Shown here: piece after piece, positions 24,512 to 37,610 of the stretch
How the letters are laid out: the number at the start of each line of letters is the position of its first letter
Numbering within the stretch: position 1 is the stretch's first letter
DNA from: Circinella umbellata
Lineage: Eukaryota > Mucoromycota > Mucoromycetes > Mucorales > Lichtheimiaceae
Direction: 5' to 3'
DNA length: 64,000 nt
Assembly (NCBI GenBank): GCA_025093555.1
Contig: JAIWNF010000005.1
Span: 620,001-684,000 of the forward strand
Program-made: the position numbers and the translations under genes
The notes under the pieces: generated by a model
The model's input: the letters and a program-made list of their open reading frames with translations, nothing else
Databases searched by the model: none
What the model was told of the DNA's origin: nothing

Positions 24512-27396
24512 TTTCAATTGCTATATTTACATGTCATTATTATAAGATGCGCTGAATGGATATTATTTTCTAAACATCACCACCTATTGTTTTTTTTAGA
24601 ATTTTTTTTATTAATAACCCAATTGATATATTAGTGTTATCGTTATAATTAAATCAAGCACTAATTTCTGTTTTTAAAATTTACATTGAAGGTGCCATTT
24701 GTTCGCTCATTATCAGAGTGCTAATTTATGACAATGAATTCTATATATCAAAATAAAATCAAGGAAACCTGCATGGACGCAAGCCGAGGAAAAAAAAAAA
24801 GGTCAAGTCATCCCCCCTTTCCCCAAATTAAGGCTTAAGCTATGGGGTACAACGTACTACAATATAAAAAAAAATAATAAACAAACATGTACCTATAAAA
24901 AATTTGCGGTGGGTCCTATATGCATCAGGTTTTACTCTTCTACCTAATGTACTAAATTTAGAGCGAGAATAATAAATGACGCATGATAAACTAAATAAAA
25001 CACCTCGTCCGCCTTCATTCCCAAAAAAAAAAAAAGGATCTGTGCAAGCCCAGACATGCATTTTGAATTCATTTTATCAAATGATAAATCTTTGTTTCTT
25101 GGCAACTAATTATTTGTAGTAGAAAATTTCTTATCGGTTTTACCTAAAGCAGCAAAATAAATTTAAGATTTTGTATTCCATATAGTGGATAATATATTAC
25201 ATACTTATATTAAATATACTGTTATTGCTGTCGTGTCTGTAATAGCCAAATAACTAGCTACATATAGAGAGAGAGAGAGCAGGGAATAAGCTAGTCATAA
25301 ATCTTTTGAGATGCTTATTGTATATATATTATATGTTGTACGAATATTAATTTTGAATACTCTAACAAAATCAATCTCGATAAATAATATGCAATGCTTA
25401 ATAAAACCATTATCAGTTGAATTTAACGGGTATACATTATACTAGTACGGAGATGTTAAAAAAAGGGAAAAAAGGAGTCTAACAAGCAGAGGCCACTCGT
25501 TCTTAGTAATACTACTAATACTAATAGAAGATGACTGACCGGGGAGGGAGTTGTTTATGGAAATTAATACAGACATTACATAAGGTTTAGTTTCATCTGG
25601 CAGACATGATACTTCTTCATTTATTAAGTATCGGTGATATGATTCGCAGATATCATGTTAAAAGACGAGTAACCTAGCTACATACACGTTTATATCATTA
25701 TCCAATTTTAATAATGCTATATAAAGACCATCAAAATAAACAATGAACTTTTTTCTTTTTGAAACTTCTCATATATAGAATATAATTCATTACATTTGCT
25801 GATAATATATATAATATAGTAGACATCTAATAAGTATTCTACTGGTGGAAATGCTAAATCTACGTACTGAATTTCTATAATGATTCGTTATACGTACACT
25901 GTATCATTGTACCATTATTTTTCTTTTATCCTTTTTACATATATTTGTGAAAAGATTTTTGCATTTTGCTGCATTTTGCAGCAAAGGATAACAAATTTGT
26001 TACAGCATTCTGAAATGTGGCCTGATTTTGGCAACAGTGAATATATGTACTTATTTATTTTATGCATATTGCAGCCCTCTTAAAAATAATTTTATTTGTA
26101 TACGTAAAATATTATTACAAAAGCCGTTCATAAGTAAAATTTAGCTGAAACATCTTTCTATAACTGAGTAGCTATTAAAAGTGTTCCACTGTTGCGTACA
26201 AAGAAAAACAGTAATAATAACAGTGATAACTAGCACTCTTGTAGTCTAAGAGTGGACATAGTGTGAAACCATATATATCTAGTATCAGATGTATATTGGT
26301 CAAAATAAATACAAGAAAATATTCTAGTTTTTTTTTTTTCTTTTTCTTTTCTTTTTTTTTTTTTTTGGCGAAGATACGATATTTATTTTACCAATAATAG
26401 AAGTTTGAATTTTACCACTATTGGAAAAAATAGTGGTTGTCATGCTTCGGGCTATGTGCTAATTCATACTTTGATTACTGTGAAGGTCCATGTATATACA
26501 TATATAATATTAGCTTTTGAATCCATCTATATGCTACTGGGAGTGTACATATATTTATCAATTTCAGTAATACAATATGATGTCGCTTATTTCGCTCTAC
26601 GCAGTGAATTTAAAAGTTTATTCATTTTATTACAATCTACAATGTAAATTCTCATAAATCTGTCATTAATAGAGTAAATAATAATGAATTCGTGTTAGTT
26701 CTACTGGACAACATATAGATGTACTCCGTAATGGTAGACAGAACAGTTACACCAATAAAAAAAAATACTAAATGAGATCTCTACTATTATTTAGACACAC
26801 ATTACGTAAAGAAAATCTTCATATAAATATAAATTATGATAATATACTGTAATATCCATAACACAACCCACTATAACCATTGATTTCGTTTATCACTACT
26901 ACTGTTATCTTTTTCTTTATAATAATTTCTTATGGTCACTAATGTATTACGTATAAACTTGCTTATAATAATTAAATCAATACATAAATGTAGACTCTAA
27001 ATTTTTTAACTGTACTATATACATATATAGAACGAGACTACGTTTTTTGAAAGAGAAAAGGAAAAAAGCCGATTTATATTATTACACTAATAATAAAAAT
27101 AAAATACAAAAGAAGCTATTCCAGGAAAAAGTCTTATATACGTAATGGCTCACAAAATGGATTGATTCTTGATTAGATAAGCTAATCACCGTTACATATA
27201 CTAAAGATAAAATGAATAAATTTGACAAATTGGTATTCACTCTTGTTTTTTTTTGACTGAAATAGTCAAATAGTAACATAGTAAAAAAAAATATTGATAA
27301 TGAAAATTGCAATGCTCTTGGACGCAACTTTTTTTTTTTAAAAAAAAAAGAGTAGTTACGTGGACAGGTCACTATCAGCGTAGAGGTGGCATTGCG
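24512..27396. other. AT-rich gene-poor region
   Basis: I see no gene, RNA gene or repeat pair. Base composition is strongly AT with long A and T runs. The ORFs found are short and look like chance. Confidence 0.5.
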
Positions 27397-27835
27397 TCAG
27401 GACCCAACCTCCTCAGTATCTACCGGGATCATCAGCCCCTTCACTATTCCAAAATAGAAGAGAGTTAATCCATGACAGATATAATGATCTTCTAAAGTCA
27501 ATTGTTGTGCTGTATTGACGTTGTCGTCGGTGTTGTGTTCGCTGTCATGTTGTGGCGTCGTCGTCATCATCAGTGCTTTTGGTGCTGTCATCCGAACGAC
27601 AAATTAGAGTCACGGTCGATCAACAACTTTAAAGTATTCCGATATTGACATGTAGAACAGTTTTAAAGAGGCAATACGCAAGGCCAATTACAAGGATAAT
27701 ACCTCACTCGAGAATCAAAAAAGCCATGTGAAGAGCCCGCTTTATAACCCTCTAGAGATAAAGAAAAAAGGCATAATGAATAACGGTATCATCTGGAGTA
27801 GTTGTTAACCATGACTGCAATTCGTCGTTTGTCAT
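27397..27835 (-). CDS. Candidate small two-exon gene, unknown product
   Basis: The minus strand from the ATG at 27835 reads MTNDELQSWLTTTPDDTVI and continues open to about 27704 (GYKAGSSHGFFDSRV), where a GTGAGG donor-like site occurs. A second open stretch, 27591-27397, reads MTAPKALMMTTT through LTLEDHYICHGLTLFYFGI to DTEEVGS and stop. GC content and codon use are higher than in the flanking DNA, which is why I list it. I could not find an acceptor that joins the two frames, so either the second ATG is a separate start or the gene is broken. The family is not recognised. Confidence 0.3.
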
Positions 27836-30800
27836 TTGTCTTTTGAAATAGCATTTGTGTCAAATATAAATAAAACAGAATTAGACATATACATTTGGAA
27901 AAAAAAAACCAACGTTAAGGGAAAGACAAATGGGACATAAGAAAAATAGTACTTTCCTTGTTATTGTTGCAGGAGTGATAAAATTATATTGTGAGTCATT
28001 GTCCATTTACAGTTTTCATCTATTTATTATAAAACAATAATAATACATAAACAAAAGCTAGTCAATCAGTTTATTAGCTAAACATATATCAGTTTTATCA
28101 ACATAAAAATTTAAAATCTTACGATCATTTGCATATTCTTGTTTTTGTTTGACCACATCCATATTATATACATCAAAATCATATAAACTACTATTAATTT
28201 TTTTGTTCATCATTACTACTCAAATTAAAACATGTTTTTTTAGCATGATTAAATGAAGTACGTACCAGTAGATGTCTTCTCATAATGACAAAAGTAAACT
28301 AATTTAAGAAAAAAAATATTTCTTAATCAGGTAATGCTCAGAATCTTTGGGACTGAAAGACTATTTTTATGTGATCTCCTGTAGATACCTATATTATTCA
28401 TATACATCAGACATTATTATTAACACCAAGATGCGAGTTTGCTTCTTTTTTTTATTACATACCCAACTGTCAAGTCGTTCTCTATTAGGAATAAATTTTA
28501 TATACTTCATTGTAACCCCGTTGATGCATACGCATACAGAAAGGATATCTATGGTCAAAACATTTGGCCAAAGTATCGCGAAGAGTCTGTAAAAAAACAA
28601 ACCAATAGCAAATCGAGCACGACAATATATATATATTTGTATACAGAGCCAGTGAAAAACTCTTCGATAAGCTTTTTGTGCCCTTCTACAAGTATCAAAC
28701 AACCCGAAAACAGCGCCTTCAAATATTTTCAAAGCTTCCAACGGATTTTCCAATACTTTGATATACATGTAAATATTAGGTTTCTTAATTTTAAAAAAAA
28801 CTGAACTTGTTCTCAATTATTTTTTTCTCCTTACTGTTTCATATAATGTACCTACGCCACATTTCTTTCTTCTATACCCATTTTCCAAACAATGAAGAAC
28901 TTGAAACTAACTGATATCAGTTTCTAAAGCTTATGAAAGCAATAGACCTGTTTATAAAAGAAATTTAGCTCCATTAAAGTGCAGTCTATTTTTACTTCTT
29001 ATTTAGCTGAAATTCATTGATAATTTATTATAGATACTACAACGCCTCATGCGTAATATACAATGATAAACGACCTGCTTACTATTACGTAAGAAATATC
29101 AAACATCATTTTATTATATAAATGTACGTATATGATATTACAACTTGGAATCAAGAATAATTGTCATTTGACCTCTTAAACAAAAAAAAGGGAGGGGGGT
29201 AATGCGTTGATAAAAATAAACATGTGGATAGCCTTTAAGAGAGGGGCTGTCCCCTGCTATACAATTCCTCCGTATTACCCCATAATATGGCGCTGTGTGG
29301 CAGTAGAAGAATGATACTTGATGTTATTTTTATTCTAGTTGTTGCTAATTGAGACTAAATAATATAACCTTTTCTTCTTTTCTGATATGTACAGTAATAG
29401 AAAAAAAGGGTCTAGGTATACTCATTTTACTTGAGCACTATTTTTTTTTACTTGGCTTGTTGCAGGTATAAAAACAAGAAAGTCGCTATAATATTATTCC
29501 TATTATTTTTATTTAACCATTGATTAATAAAGAAAACTTTGTAAACATCAAGCAATAAAACAGATGGCTATAGATTTGCCAATATGTGAAAAAACCGAAA
29601 TGATTTTTGAATAAGAATTACCCTGAAAAAGAATATGCGCACAGTCAGGTCCGATCAGCTTTCTTCACATACTTATCGTCCTGCTTAAAATGGGTTTTCT
29701 ATTTTTCCTGTATATTTAATACTCCCGATCCTTATCTCTTCACTAATTTGGCAGAGCGACAGAGAGGTTGGAGACAGGCGATTAATTAGTGATAATAACA
29801 ATACAGCGTGAGACCCCTTTTAATTTTAAAATTACACTTTCATTTTCTTTTCTATGAAAAAAAAAGTGTAAAATTTTCTATAAATTACTGGGGCAGATCG
29901 ATAATAACGTTATATCAAACAAAAGCGAATAGATAAATCGCCATTGATTTTATTTTTATCATGACGAATAAAATACATCACGTAGTAAATATATAGAGAA
30001 CATTCTATAGCTATTCTACGTATACTTCACATTATGTACACGTATAATAATACGTATACAGTATTTCTACTACGTAATTGTGTGATGATACTACGAATCA
30101 CATTTGTTATACTATTTATTAAAAATTATTAACTAAGTAAATCTATGTAATCTTTTAAAGCATTGTAAAACATTATGTAGACTGTCATAATATATTGATA
30201 TATATCAATTATAGTCTCATACGTAAAAAATTGAATGACATACAAATAGACACATTTAGTATATCTTTTAATAAGTGACATATTCACGTACATTTTACTT
30301 TTCTTTTTTTTACTCGGTATTTGCTATCAAATGACAATGATCAACAAAGATTCTTAGACCCTTTGTTTTTTTCTTTTTTTTTTTTTTTGAATGGGAATGT
30401 ATCTACAGAGTGATATAAATGATCTCAATAAGTGTTTCCAACCTCTTTGATTCTATTGAAAAATGGAAGAAATGTTAATAGCATAAATCTTTCCCCATTT
30501 CCTCATTTTCGGTACAATTAGCGAGGTTATGAATTTGAAGTTAGCGGGAGTTCCATTGTATCATAACCAACTAGAAATTCAGTAGTACGTATTAAATCTT
30601 AAAAAAAAGAATGTACTGTGTTTTTTATACAGATTAGTAATACTATTAGTAACAGTAAGACTCAACCGATTGACTAAAAAGGTTGCGATTCGAGAGTTTA
30701 TACAAAAATGCATTTATATCATATAAACGCAAAGGAATAAAGAAGAAGCAGGAATAACTAGCTGTGCTAGATACTCAAAAAAAAAGCTTGTTTAAATTTC

Positions 30801-31607
30801 TCTTTTCACAAAAAGCTTCTATTTATTAAGAAATAAAATCTAGAATTTTTTCTTTATCAAAAATATAAGAAAACTTGGTTTTTTTTTGAAAGGGGAAGAA
30901 GCAGAAAAAACAATGTTTTAATAAATTCTATTTTTATATCAGTACAAATAAAAACAGAAATAGGTGAGACACAAACATCATTTTTTTTTATTAAGTTAAT
31001 TTTCGAGTGACACGAAATTTTATTAACTTTCCATTATCCTTATCAACTTCTTATTTATATATCGATTAAACATAATAATATTAAAGTTATGAGGCGTATA
31101 AAAGGTCATAATCTATACTAAATGGGTTTTCATTTTTTAAATAGAATATGTATAAAAGTTTAATAGAAGGCGAATTTCATAAAATTACATCTAAAAAAGA
31201 ATGTGACGGGAATCCCAAATCAATAATGATGATAATAAAAATCACCTGTTTTTTAAAGCAAAAGCAACAATACATATAACTGAATAAATTTATTATATAT
31301 TTTGAATAATCTTTGTATACGAGCCACATTATGCAGAAAATATATCAAAAAAAACCACGAGTAACATGTAAACGTGTTATTTCTTTAATTATATATTTTT
31401 ATATACATTTAAAAAAAAGGGCTCAGCAAAAAGAAAAAGCTTACTAAATAAAGTTAATATAGAACAGATTTCTAAGAATGGAAATTGATTGATATCAAAA
31501 TAACTCAAACATCAAAGAAAAGAGAGAGAGGCGCCACACACAATATATAAAAAAAACAAATAAAATAATTTTATAGATGAGTGTAAAAAGTAAAATGTTA
31601 ATTATAA
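27836..31607. other. AT-rich region, one weak coding-like patch
   Basis: Mostly featureless AT-rich DNA. On the minus strand between about 28770 and 28540 an open frame (ENPLEALKIFEGAVFGLFDT ... VFHWL) could splice over a GTATAC...TACAG interval into LFAILWPNVLT. It is unlike the surrounding DNA but too short to call. Confidence 0.35.
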
Positions 31608-31634
31608 GTGTGACACGAGCCATTCGTGTCACAC
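31608..31634. repeat. Perfect 11-bp inverted repeat (hairpin)
   Basis: GTGTGACACGA and its exact reverse complement TCGTGTCACAC are separated by 5 nt. It is the most GC-rich perfect hairpin in the gene-poor region and lies about 920 bp upstream of the Crz1-like gene. It could be an RNA hairpin, a palindromic protein-binding site or a transposon footprint. Confidence 0.8.
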
Positions 31635-31777
31635 AAAAAAATGCCAAGCCGTGAGTGGCTCATTAACTATAAAAAGTTGTTTCTTTTTTAAGAGTCCTTT
31701 AAACTTAAAATGGTGGTTGATGATGATGTATAATTGCTGTGTATGTGTATATATTATAGATAGTGTGTGCACCACAA

Positions 31778-31779
<2 letters not shown>

Positions 31780-31811
<32 letters not shown>
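31780..31811. repeat. (CA)n microsatellite
   Basis: About 16 CA units followed by degenerate TACACA repeats. The ORFs crossing it are translations of the repeat. Confidence 0.9.
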
Positions 31812-31815
<4 letters not shown>

Positions 31816-32557
31816 ATACACATAATACCACACAGTTCATTCAATTCATCCTAATAATAGTTAAAGTAGAACTCCTTTTCTTTTTTTGCTCTTTTTCCCC
31901 AGTTTCTTCTCTTTTTTGTTACTTTTACATTTTAATAATTCTAATCCTCCTTTATCCCTTTCTTCTCCCTCATAAACTTCTAACATACATCAACGGCTTC
32001 CTTCTCTCTTTCTCTCCCTTTTCTTCTTCTTCTTCTTTTCTTTATTGATTTGTAATAACATCCCATATCTTTCGTTTATTCTCTTCCAGGGACATATAAA
32101 TATAATACGACTTTTTTTTTTAGCCTCACTCTTTTCCCATATTTTGAATTACACCAATTTTATATTTCATCAACACAATTTATATATAAAAGCTGAGTTG
32201 CCCTTCCTAAAAAACACAACTCTCTTCTTTTTTTCTTATTTCCCACTTTTTTTTAAACTTGTTAAAAAAAGACTATTTCTTTCTCTCTCTTCCTCTCTTT
32301 TTTTTATTCTTTTATTCATCGTGTATAAAAAAAAGGATATATATAATTTACTACCAATCGAACATACTATATATATAAGAAAAATTATAACAAACGAATA
32401 TATATATGTATATGTATGTATATATATATTCAAACGGAAAAATTAACGGGAAAAAATAACTACAAAGCAACAAATTATAACTTATAAATCCTTCTCCCCC
32501 AAAAAAGGGAAAAGAAAGTAATAACGAAATTTACTACATTGCTCTAAAAAATTAAGC

Positions 32558-34825
32558 ATGGTGATATCAGGGGTGTCATCGCCTAAAGAAACTTCTGCGC
32601 GACAAGGAAACCAGCCACAGCAACACCGTTCATCCGTACCCCGGCATGACGCTTCCATTTCTGCTCTATTAAATGACAAACAAACTCAAAAACTTCAATA
32701 TCAACCACAGCAAGAACAGCAACGTCATCATCATCATGAAGATTATTTACCTACACCTGTTACACCTGCGACGAGTTTTCCAGCTTTTCCATCATCATCA
32801 CTATCCTTCTCACGTCCGATCGAAGCATCCGTGTCACCACCACTCCCTTCAACTCATGCAATCAAAACAATGGCACCAGAATCAAATTCAATAGCATCAC
32901 CGGAGGAACATCCAATATCTTCTATTCATTTTCAACAACAACAACGGATATCTACTGAAAAAACATCTTCAGCACGTCCAGTCGATAAACCATATGCTTG
33001 TCCTCATTGTAATCAGACATTCAGTAGACCACATAATCTCAAATCACACTTGACTACACATTCCTCTGAACGACCTTTTCAGGCAAGTGATATTTATAGC
33101 AATTTTTTTTTGGGGGGAGAGGAGGAGGATAAAAAGAAAGTAGGAAAAGAGGCCTAAAAAGAAAAGGGGAAAAATAAAAGAGAGGAGCAAAAAAAAAGTA
33201 ATTAGAGTATACAGGGAGTTATTTCTTTTTTTTGGGGGGGGGGGGTAAAGTTGGGGGACGGGAAGATACAGAGAACAACAAAACAGTATATTTAGTATCA
33301 GCGAGTATCATCGTTGTATGTTTCTCAGCAAAAAAAAAAGTACAGTTCACCTGATTAGTTTGTAAATATTTTTAGTGTGATATTTGTAAAAATTATTTTA
33401 GGCGACACCATGATTTAAAGCGTCATCGTAAGTTACACACAGGTGAACGGCCTTACAGTTGTAATGTCTGTCATCGTTCTTTTGCGCGTTTAGATGCATT
33501 AAATCGGCATTGTCGTGCCGAAGGTGGTACTGCCTGTAGTAGTGTACATCGTGTTCAGGGTCGAAGAACTATCGGATCACTTACATCATCAGCAACTACT
33601 ACTACTACAACATCTCATACTAGTAATAATAACAGCAATAATGGTCAACGACCGATTATACCTCAACTTCATATTGCTCATCCAGCTACACAACCTATTG
33701 CTAATGAAGTATACCCATATCCACCTACAAATAATTCAATGATTCCCCATCCCATTACTACTTCTAATGATTACACAACAGCTACTACAACTACTTTAAT
33801 GCCTAGTAATAACAATAATCAACAACATGATCCTGCTGCTTCAATGACAACTCCAGTAGCATCCCCACAACCTCTACCTGCTCATAGTACTAGTAATATA
33901 ACGTCATCATCTTCATCATCTTCATCTTCATCATCTTCATCATCTTCTTCGGCTAAAAGGGTACGTGATAGTTTGCTCCCTTCACCGAGTGCACTCTCTA
34001 GACTACCAGTTTCGGAAAGTAGGGACCTCGTGCCTATTCAAAAATCTCATTCCGAGAATATGGACCACGAGAAAGCTACTATTGGCAATACATGCGATTC
34101 TTCAATGTCTCATTCTCCTACTTCTGCAACACCTCTAACACCATCCGTAGCAACAGCAACAACAACAACAACGCCTCCTCCTCCTAATGCTCATCGCCAT
34201 TCAACGCCTCCCCCCTATTATGGCTGGATATCATCATCACCAGGACGCGATGACAGAACTTTACCTTTACCAAATCGGTACCCAAGCAACAGTAATAGTG
34301 ATAGTAACCATGGTAACAATAACAAATCTAGTAACGGAGGGGGAAAAGGACACGATCCTTCTTGGGAACGACTTTGGCATGAAAATAATGAATTACGGCG
34401 AGAAATTGTCCATTGGAAATCTTCAGCTGAAGAATTAAATACATTAAAATCACAACTACATGATTTACAAGTTGAGGTAAGATTTCTTCTATAATTATTA
34501 TTATTATTATTATGGTATATGTATATGTATATACTATATACTATATATTATATTCTTTTTCATTTGATTTCTTTTTCTCAATCACTTTTCTCTCCCTTCA
34601 TGTCTTTTCTTACCCTTTTTTTATGCTGTCCAAAAAAAGCATCCTTAATCCAAATAATATAATATTAATAATTTAGTATATTTTATATAGAATAAAGTAT
34701 TACGATCACTTATTACAGAATCAAGCTCACCAGATGAACAACATAACCAAAGCAAAAGAAAACCATTACCATGTCAAATAAAGGAGGTAGAGACATATAA
34801 AAGGAGGAATCTGTCAAATATATAA
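32558..34825 (+). CDS. C2H2 zinc-finger transcription factor, Crz1-like
   Basis: Exons 32558-33082, 33376-34476 and 34691-34825 give 586 residues. Intron 1 is a GC-AG intron (AG|GCAAGT donor) falling between finger 1 and finger 2; the phase-0 join RPFQ|CDIC restores a perfect linker. Fingers: C148/C151/H164/H168, C176/C179/H192/H196, and C204/C207/H220 with a C2HC-like end (RHCRAEGGTAC, Cys229). The FSRPHNLKSHLTTH and FARLDALNRHCRAE motifs resemble Crz1/CrzA, the calcineurin-activated factor. The N-terminus is Gln/Ser/Pro-rich. A long Thr/Asn/Ser-rich middle with a Ser run (about residues 350-375) is followed by a C-terminal coiled coil (LWHENNELRREIVHWKSSAE ... LQVENKVLRSL), suggesting dimerisation. 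Calcium-stress function is inferred from finger similarity only; no clear PxIxIT docking site was seen. Confidence 0.9.
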
Positions 34826-35775
34826 TAACAAAATAAATCATATGGTAGTTCTTTTTGATGTATAACTTCAATGCAAGAACAAAAAGGAACGCTTTTTTTA
34901 TAATTACAACCTATTCCATTCATTGACAAGAACTAAAAAAAAATGTCCTTGCATAATCCTAAAATGTCTTTCTCTCTCTCTTTTTTTCATTCCACCAAAA
35001 AAAAAAAGACACATATATCAACTTAAACATATTTTTATACATCTTTATTTTCTTTATATCCTCATAATTCAAATGTACATAAAATCCACTTATCTTAAAC
35101 TATTTCTTCTTTCTTTCTCCTCTTCTAACTTTTCTCTTTATAATCTTTCTTCCCTCCCCCCTCATCACACCTCTTTTAAATAAAGTGATATTATTATTAT
35201 TAGTACAATACAAGATAAAAAAATGATACAGCGTTATCAATGTAGAATTAAAAACTAATAAATTATTATTTTTAAAGAATTACTTTTCACATTCTACTAC
35301 TAAACTATATAACTACCTTCCATCCATTTACGCCTCCCAACAAGATTGATTAGATCAGATCGGATATGTTTATATATATGAATGTGAATGTAATATGATG
35401 AATATGATGATAATAATAAAAATAAAAAGAAGAATAAAAGGAGATGGTTTGTAAATATGGTTGCATGTATGTGGAGAAGTAAAAAAAAAGAAAAAAAAAG
35501 GGTGGGGGGGGATGCTTATAACGTGAACATGGGGCTTTGTGGATGGTGGAGAATGTGAAGGAGAAAGGTTCTAACAAAATGGTAAGAGGAGGTGATTATT
35601 TTATATCAAGTTTTCTTCTCTTTTTTCTCTCTCTCACTCCTTTTTTTTCTCTTTCCATCTACTTTTCGGTTACTTCTCTCTCCTTTCAAATACATAGAGC
35701 GAGAGAGACAAAAAGAAAAAGAAAGAAAGATAGAGAGAGAAAGAGATAAAATCCCCTTTTGTAATAAATTCTTAT
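34826..35775. other. 3' flanks of convergent genes, AT-rich
   Basis: The stretch separates the ends of the Crz1-like gene and the minus-strand membrane-protein gene. It contains (TTA)n, CT and GA tracts (GAGA around 35698-35746) and no coding region. Confidence 0.5.
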
Positions 35776-36626
35776 TTACAATGGATTATAACCTTCACCT
35801 AAAGCTGAGTCATCTTCTTCTTTGCTGAAACAACCATGTAAAAATGTATAGCCTGAGATGATAAAACTAGCAAAAGCCATTCCTGTCAGAACCATACAAG
35901 GACCAATGACAGCTTCCAAATGTGGATATACAATATTAAGCTCATCAATACCGTTTTCATACATAATAGACGATTGAGCTACCAATAAGAGTGCTAATAC
36001 TCCTGCACCCCATGCTAGAAATCCACGCGAATAATATTTGTCCTGAAACTGGGGGTATAAAAGTGTCCAAACGAAGCCGATAGTTGTGGCAGCACCGCCA
36101 CACAGGAGGCATAATACCGATGCGGCATATATCTTGGGGTTATGAGGGGGGTTAGGTTGTGACGCAGGATTCAAATCAGGATCTTGTTCAACAGGATCTT
36201 TAAATAATTCGGGGTATGTTTCGTTAAACTTTTCAGCAATCGTTACATCTATATAATTATTATTATCATTAGTTCTTTTCACAGAAAAAAGATTTGATTG
36301 CAGCTATATTTTTTTTTAAAATAAATAAATAAATAAATATATTATTTACCAAATGGCATCATCATTACACCATCATCAGTATGACATGAAGTGTTCCCAT
36401 CCCGTTCTGTAATACAATAACCTTGCCAACCAACATATATTGCTAAAGTACCAGCAGGTCGTTCAGTGAATTTAGTAAAATGTAAATTCATTCCACTTTT
36501 AGATCGACAACCGACAAGACATAATAAAATAAATATAAATCCAACACATGAAAAGAATATGCCAACATAATTTCTTCGAGAAGGTCGCATTTGTATTGCT
36601 ATTCTTCGTTTTCTATCATCTGGCAT
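35776..36626 (-). CDS. Four-TM Fig1/claudin-like membrane protein
   Basis: Two exons, 36626-36350 and 36248-35776 (GTAAAT...ATAG intron), giving 249 residues. A basic N-terminus (MPDDRKRRIAIQMRPSRR) precedes TM1 at about 21-40. An extracellular loop carries VGWQGYC (residues 65-71) and a second Cys81, the G-x-x-GYC...C pattern of claudin-like PalI/SUR7/Fig1 proteins. Three more hydrophobic segments follow: AASVLCLLCGGAATTIGFVW, GVLALLLVAQ, and a last one containing GPCMVLTGMAFASFIISGY. The cytosolic tail is short and acidic. Fungal Fig1-family proteins act in calcium influx and membrane fusion during mating. The exact subfamily is not certain; it could be another SUR7/PalI-type protein. Confidence 0.65.
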
Positions 36627-36969
36627 TATGTGATTACAACTTTTTTTTTCTTGTAATTAAATGGATATATATAAAAAAAAAGTTCTTTTTTAGGCGGGAA
36701 AGAAATTTAAATTAAATTTACGTCTAAAAAAAGAGATTTGATATGTTTAATAATAGTAAACGGATTACGATAAAAATAAAATTATTTGGTTTATTTGGAG
36801 TTCCCTATTGAACACAACGTCCCGGTTAGACATGCTTGTTTGGGTCAGTCAATGATTTTTGAAAGAAGAAAATAGTATAGAAAACTTTGGTTTTGGTATT
36901 ACAGGGAAAAGGTTAACGGGAAAAGAACTAGGTGAAGAAAAAAGAGGAACAGGTTTTTTTTGTTTATTC

Positions 36970-37580
36970 CTATTCTGATGTAGGCGATCGTGAATGCTTG
37001 TCTGATTGTGGGTCAATGTATTGCTGCTGGTTGACGGAGAGGTGTTGACATGCATCTAATTCAGCGCGTATTTGACATACAATAGTAGGCCTCAGATTAG
37101 TTGATTTTTGAAGGAAAGGTAGGTTTTGATTTTGGTAATTTATTTGAGCTAAATGATGTATCAAATGCAACAATCATACACTCTCACAACAAAATACATG
37201 TCATTCACTATTTCAGCTTATATCATGGGCTGCACATCAACCCAAGAAAAATCTGCGTTCCTTATTTGGACATAGGCATCCACATGATCAGGTTGACCCC
37301 TTATTTTTCATAATATATAAGATATTTTCATATTTCCCGGTGCTTAGACCTTATCCCGTTTCATTTTACTCTTACCTTATTTTATATTAACCCTTATATT
37401 CATAAATATTCCATTTTCTTATCTTTACAGACAAGGACTTCTATTTAGTTCACATGGGCTTCAACTATCTAGCCATCAACCAACAACTTGATAATAAACT
37501 ACAACAATCAACCACCTGGCACTACATAAAACAACGAGCTAACGAGTCAGGTACAACGAAACCTCAAATCAACAATCAGG
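36970..37580. pseudogene. Coding-like debris of unknown origin
   Basis: The minus-strand stretch 37173-36970 is open (NLRPTIVCQIRAELDACQHL ... RSPTSE) and the plus-strand stretch 37101-37313 is open too. A plus-strand block 37431-37550 reads DKDFYLVHMGFNYLAINQQL and is flanked by a TTTACAG acceptor-like and a GTACAA donor-like site. None joins into a gene. This marks the change from the gene-bearing left side to the repeat-rich right side. Confidence 0.3.
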
Positions 37581-37610
37581 CGACATAGCAGGCAATGGTG
37601 ACACCTCTAT

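Noticed and set aside
28394..28816. 140-codon minus-strand ORF as a single-exon gene
   Set aside because: The central part is an AT-rich TATATA segment that looks like an intron. Only the two flanking pieces look coding, so the ORF as a whole was not called.
30660..30710. Possible tRNA-like box (GGTTGCGATTCGAGAG)
   Set aside because: No A box at proper distance and no cloverleaf; single motif by chance.
31629..32048. ORFs crossing the CA microsatellite
   Set aside because: Translation of dinucleotide repeats (THTHTH/CVCVCV) and CT-rich tracts.
35537..35828. Plus-strand ORFs in the GA/CT-rich tract
   Set aside because: Low-complexity translations (ERERQKEKERK) at the 3' end of the membrane-protein gene.
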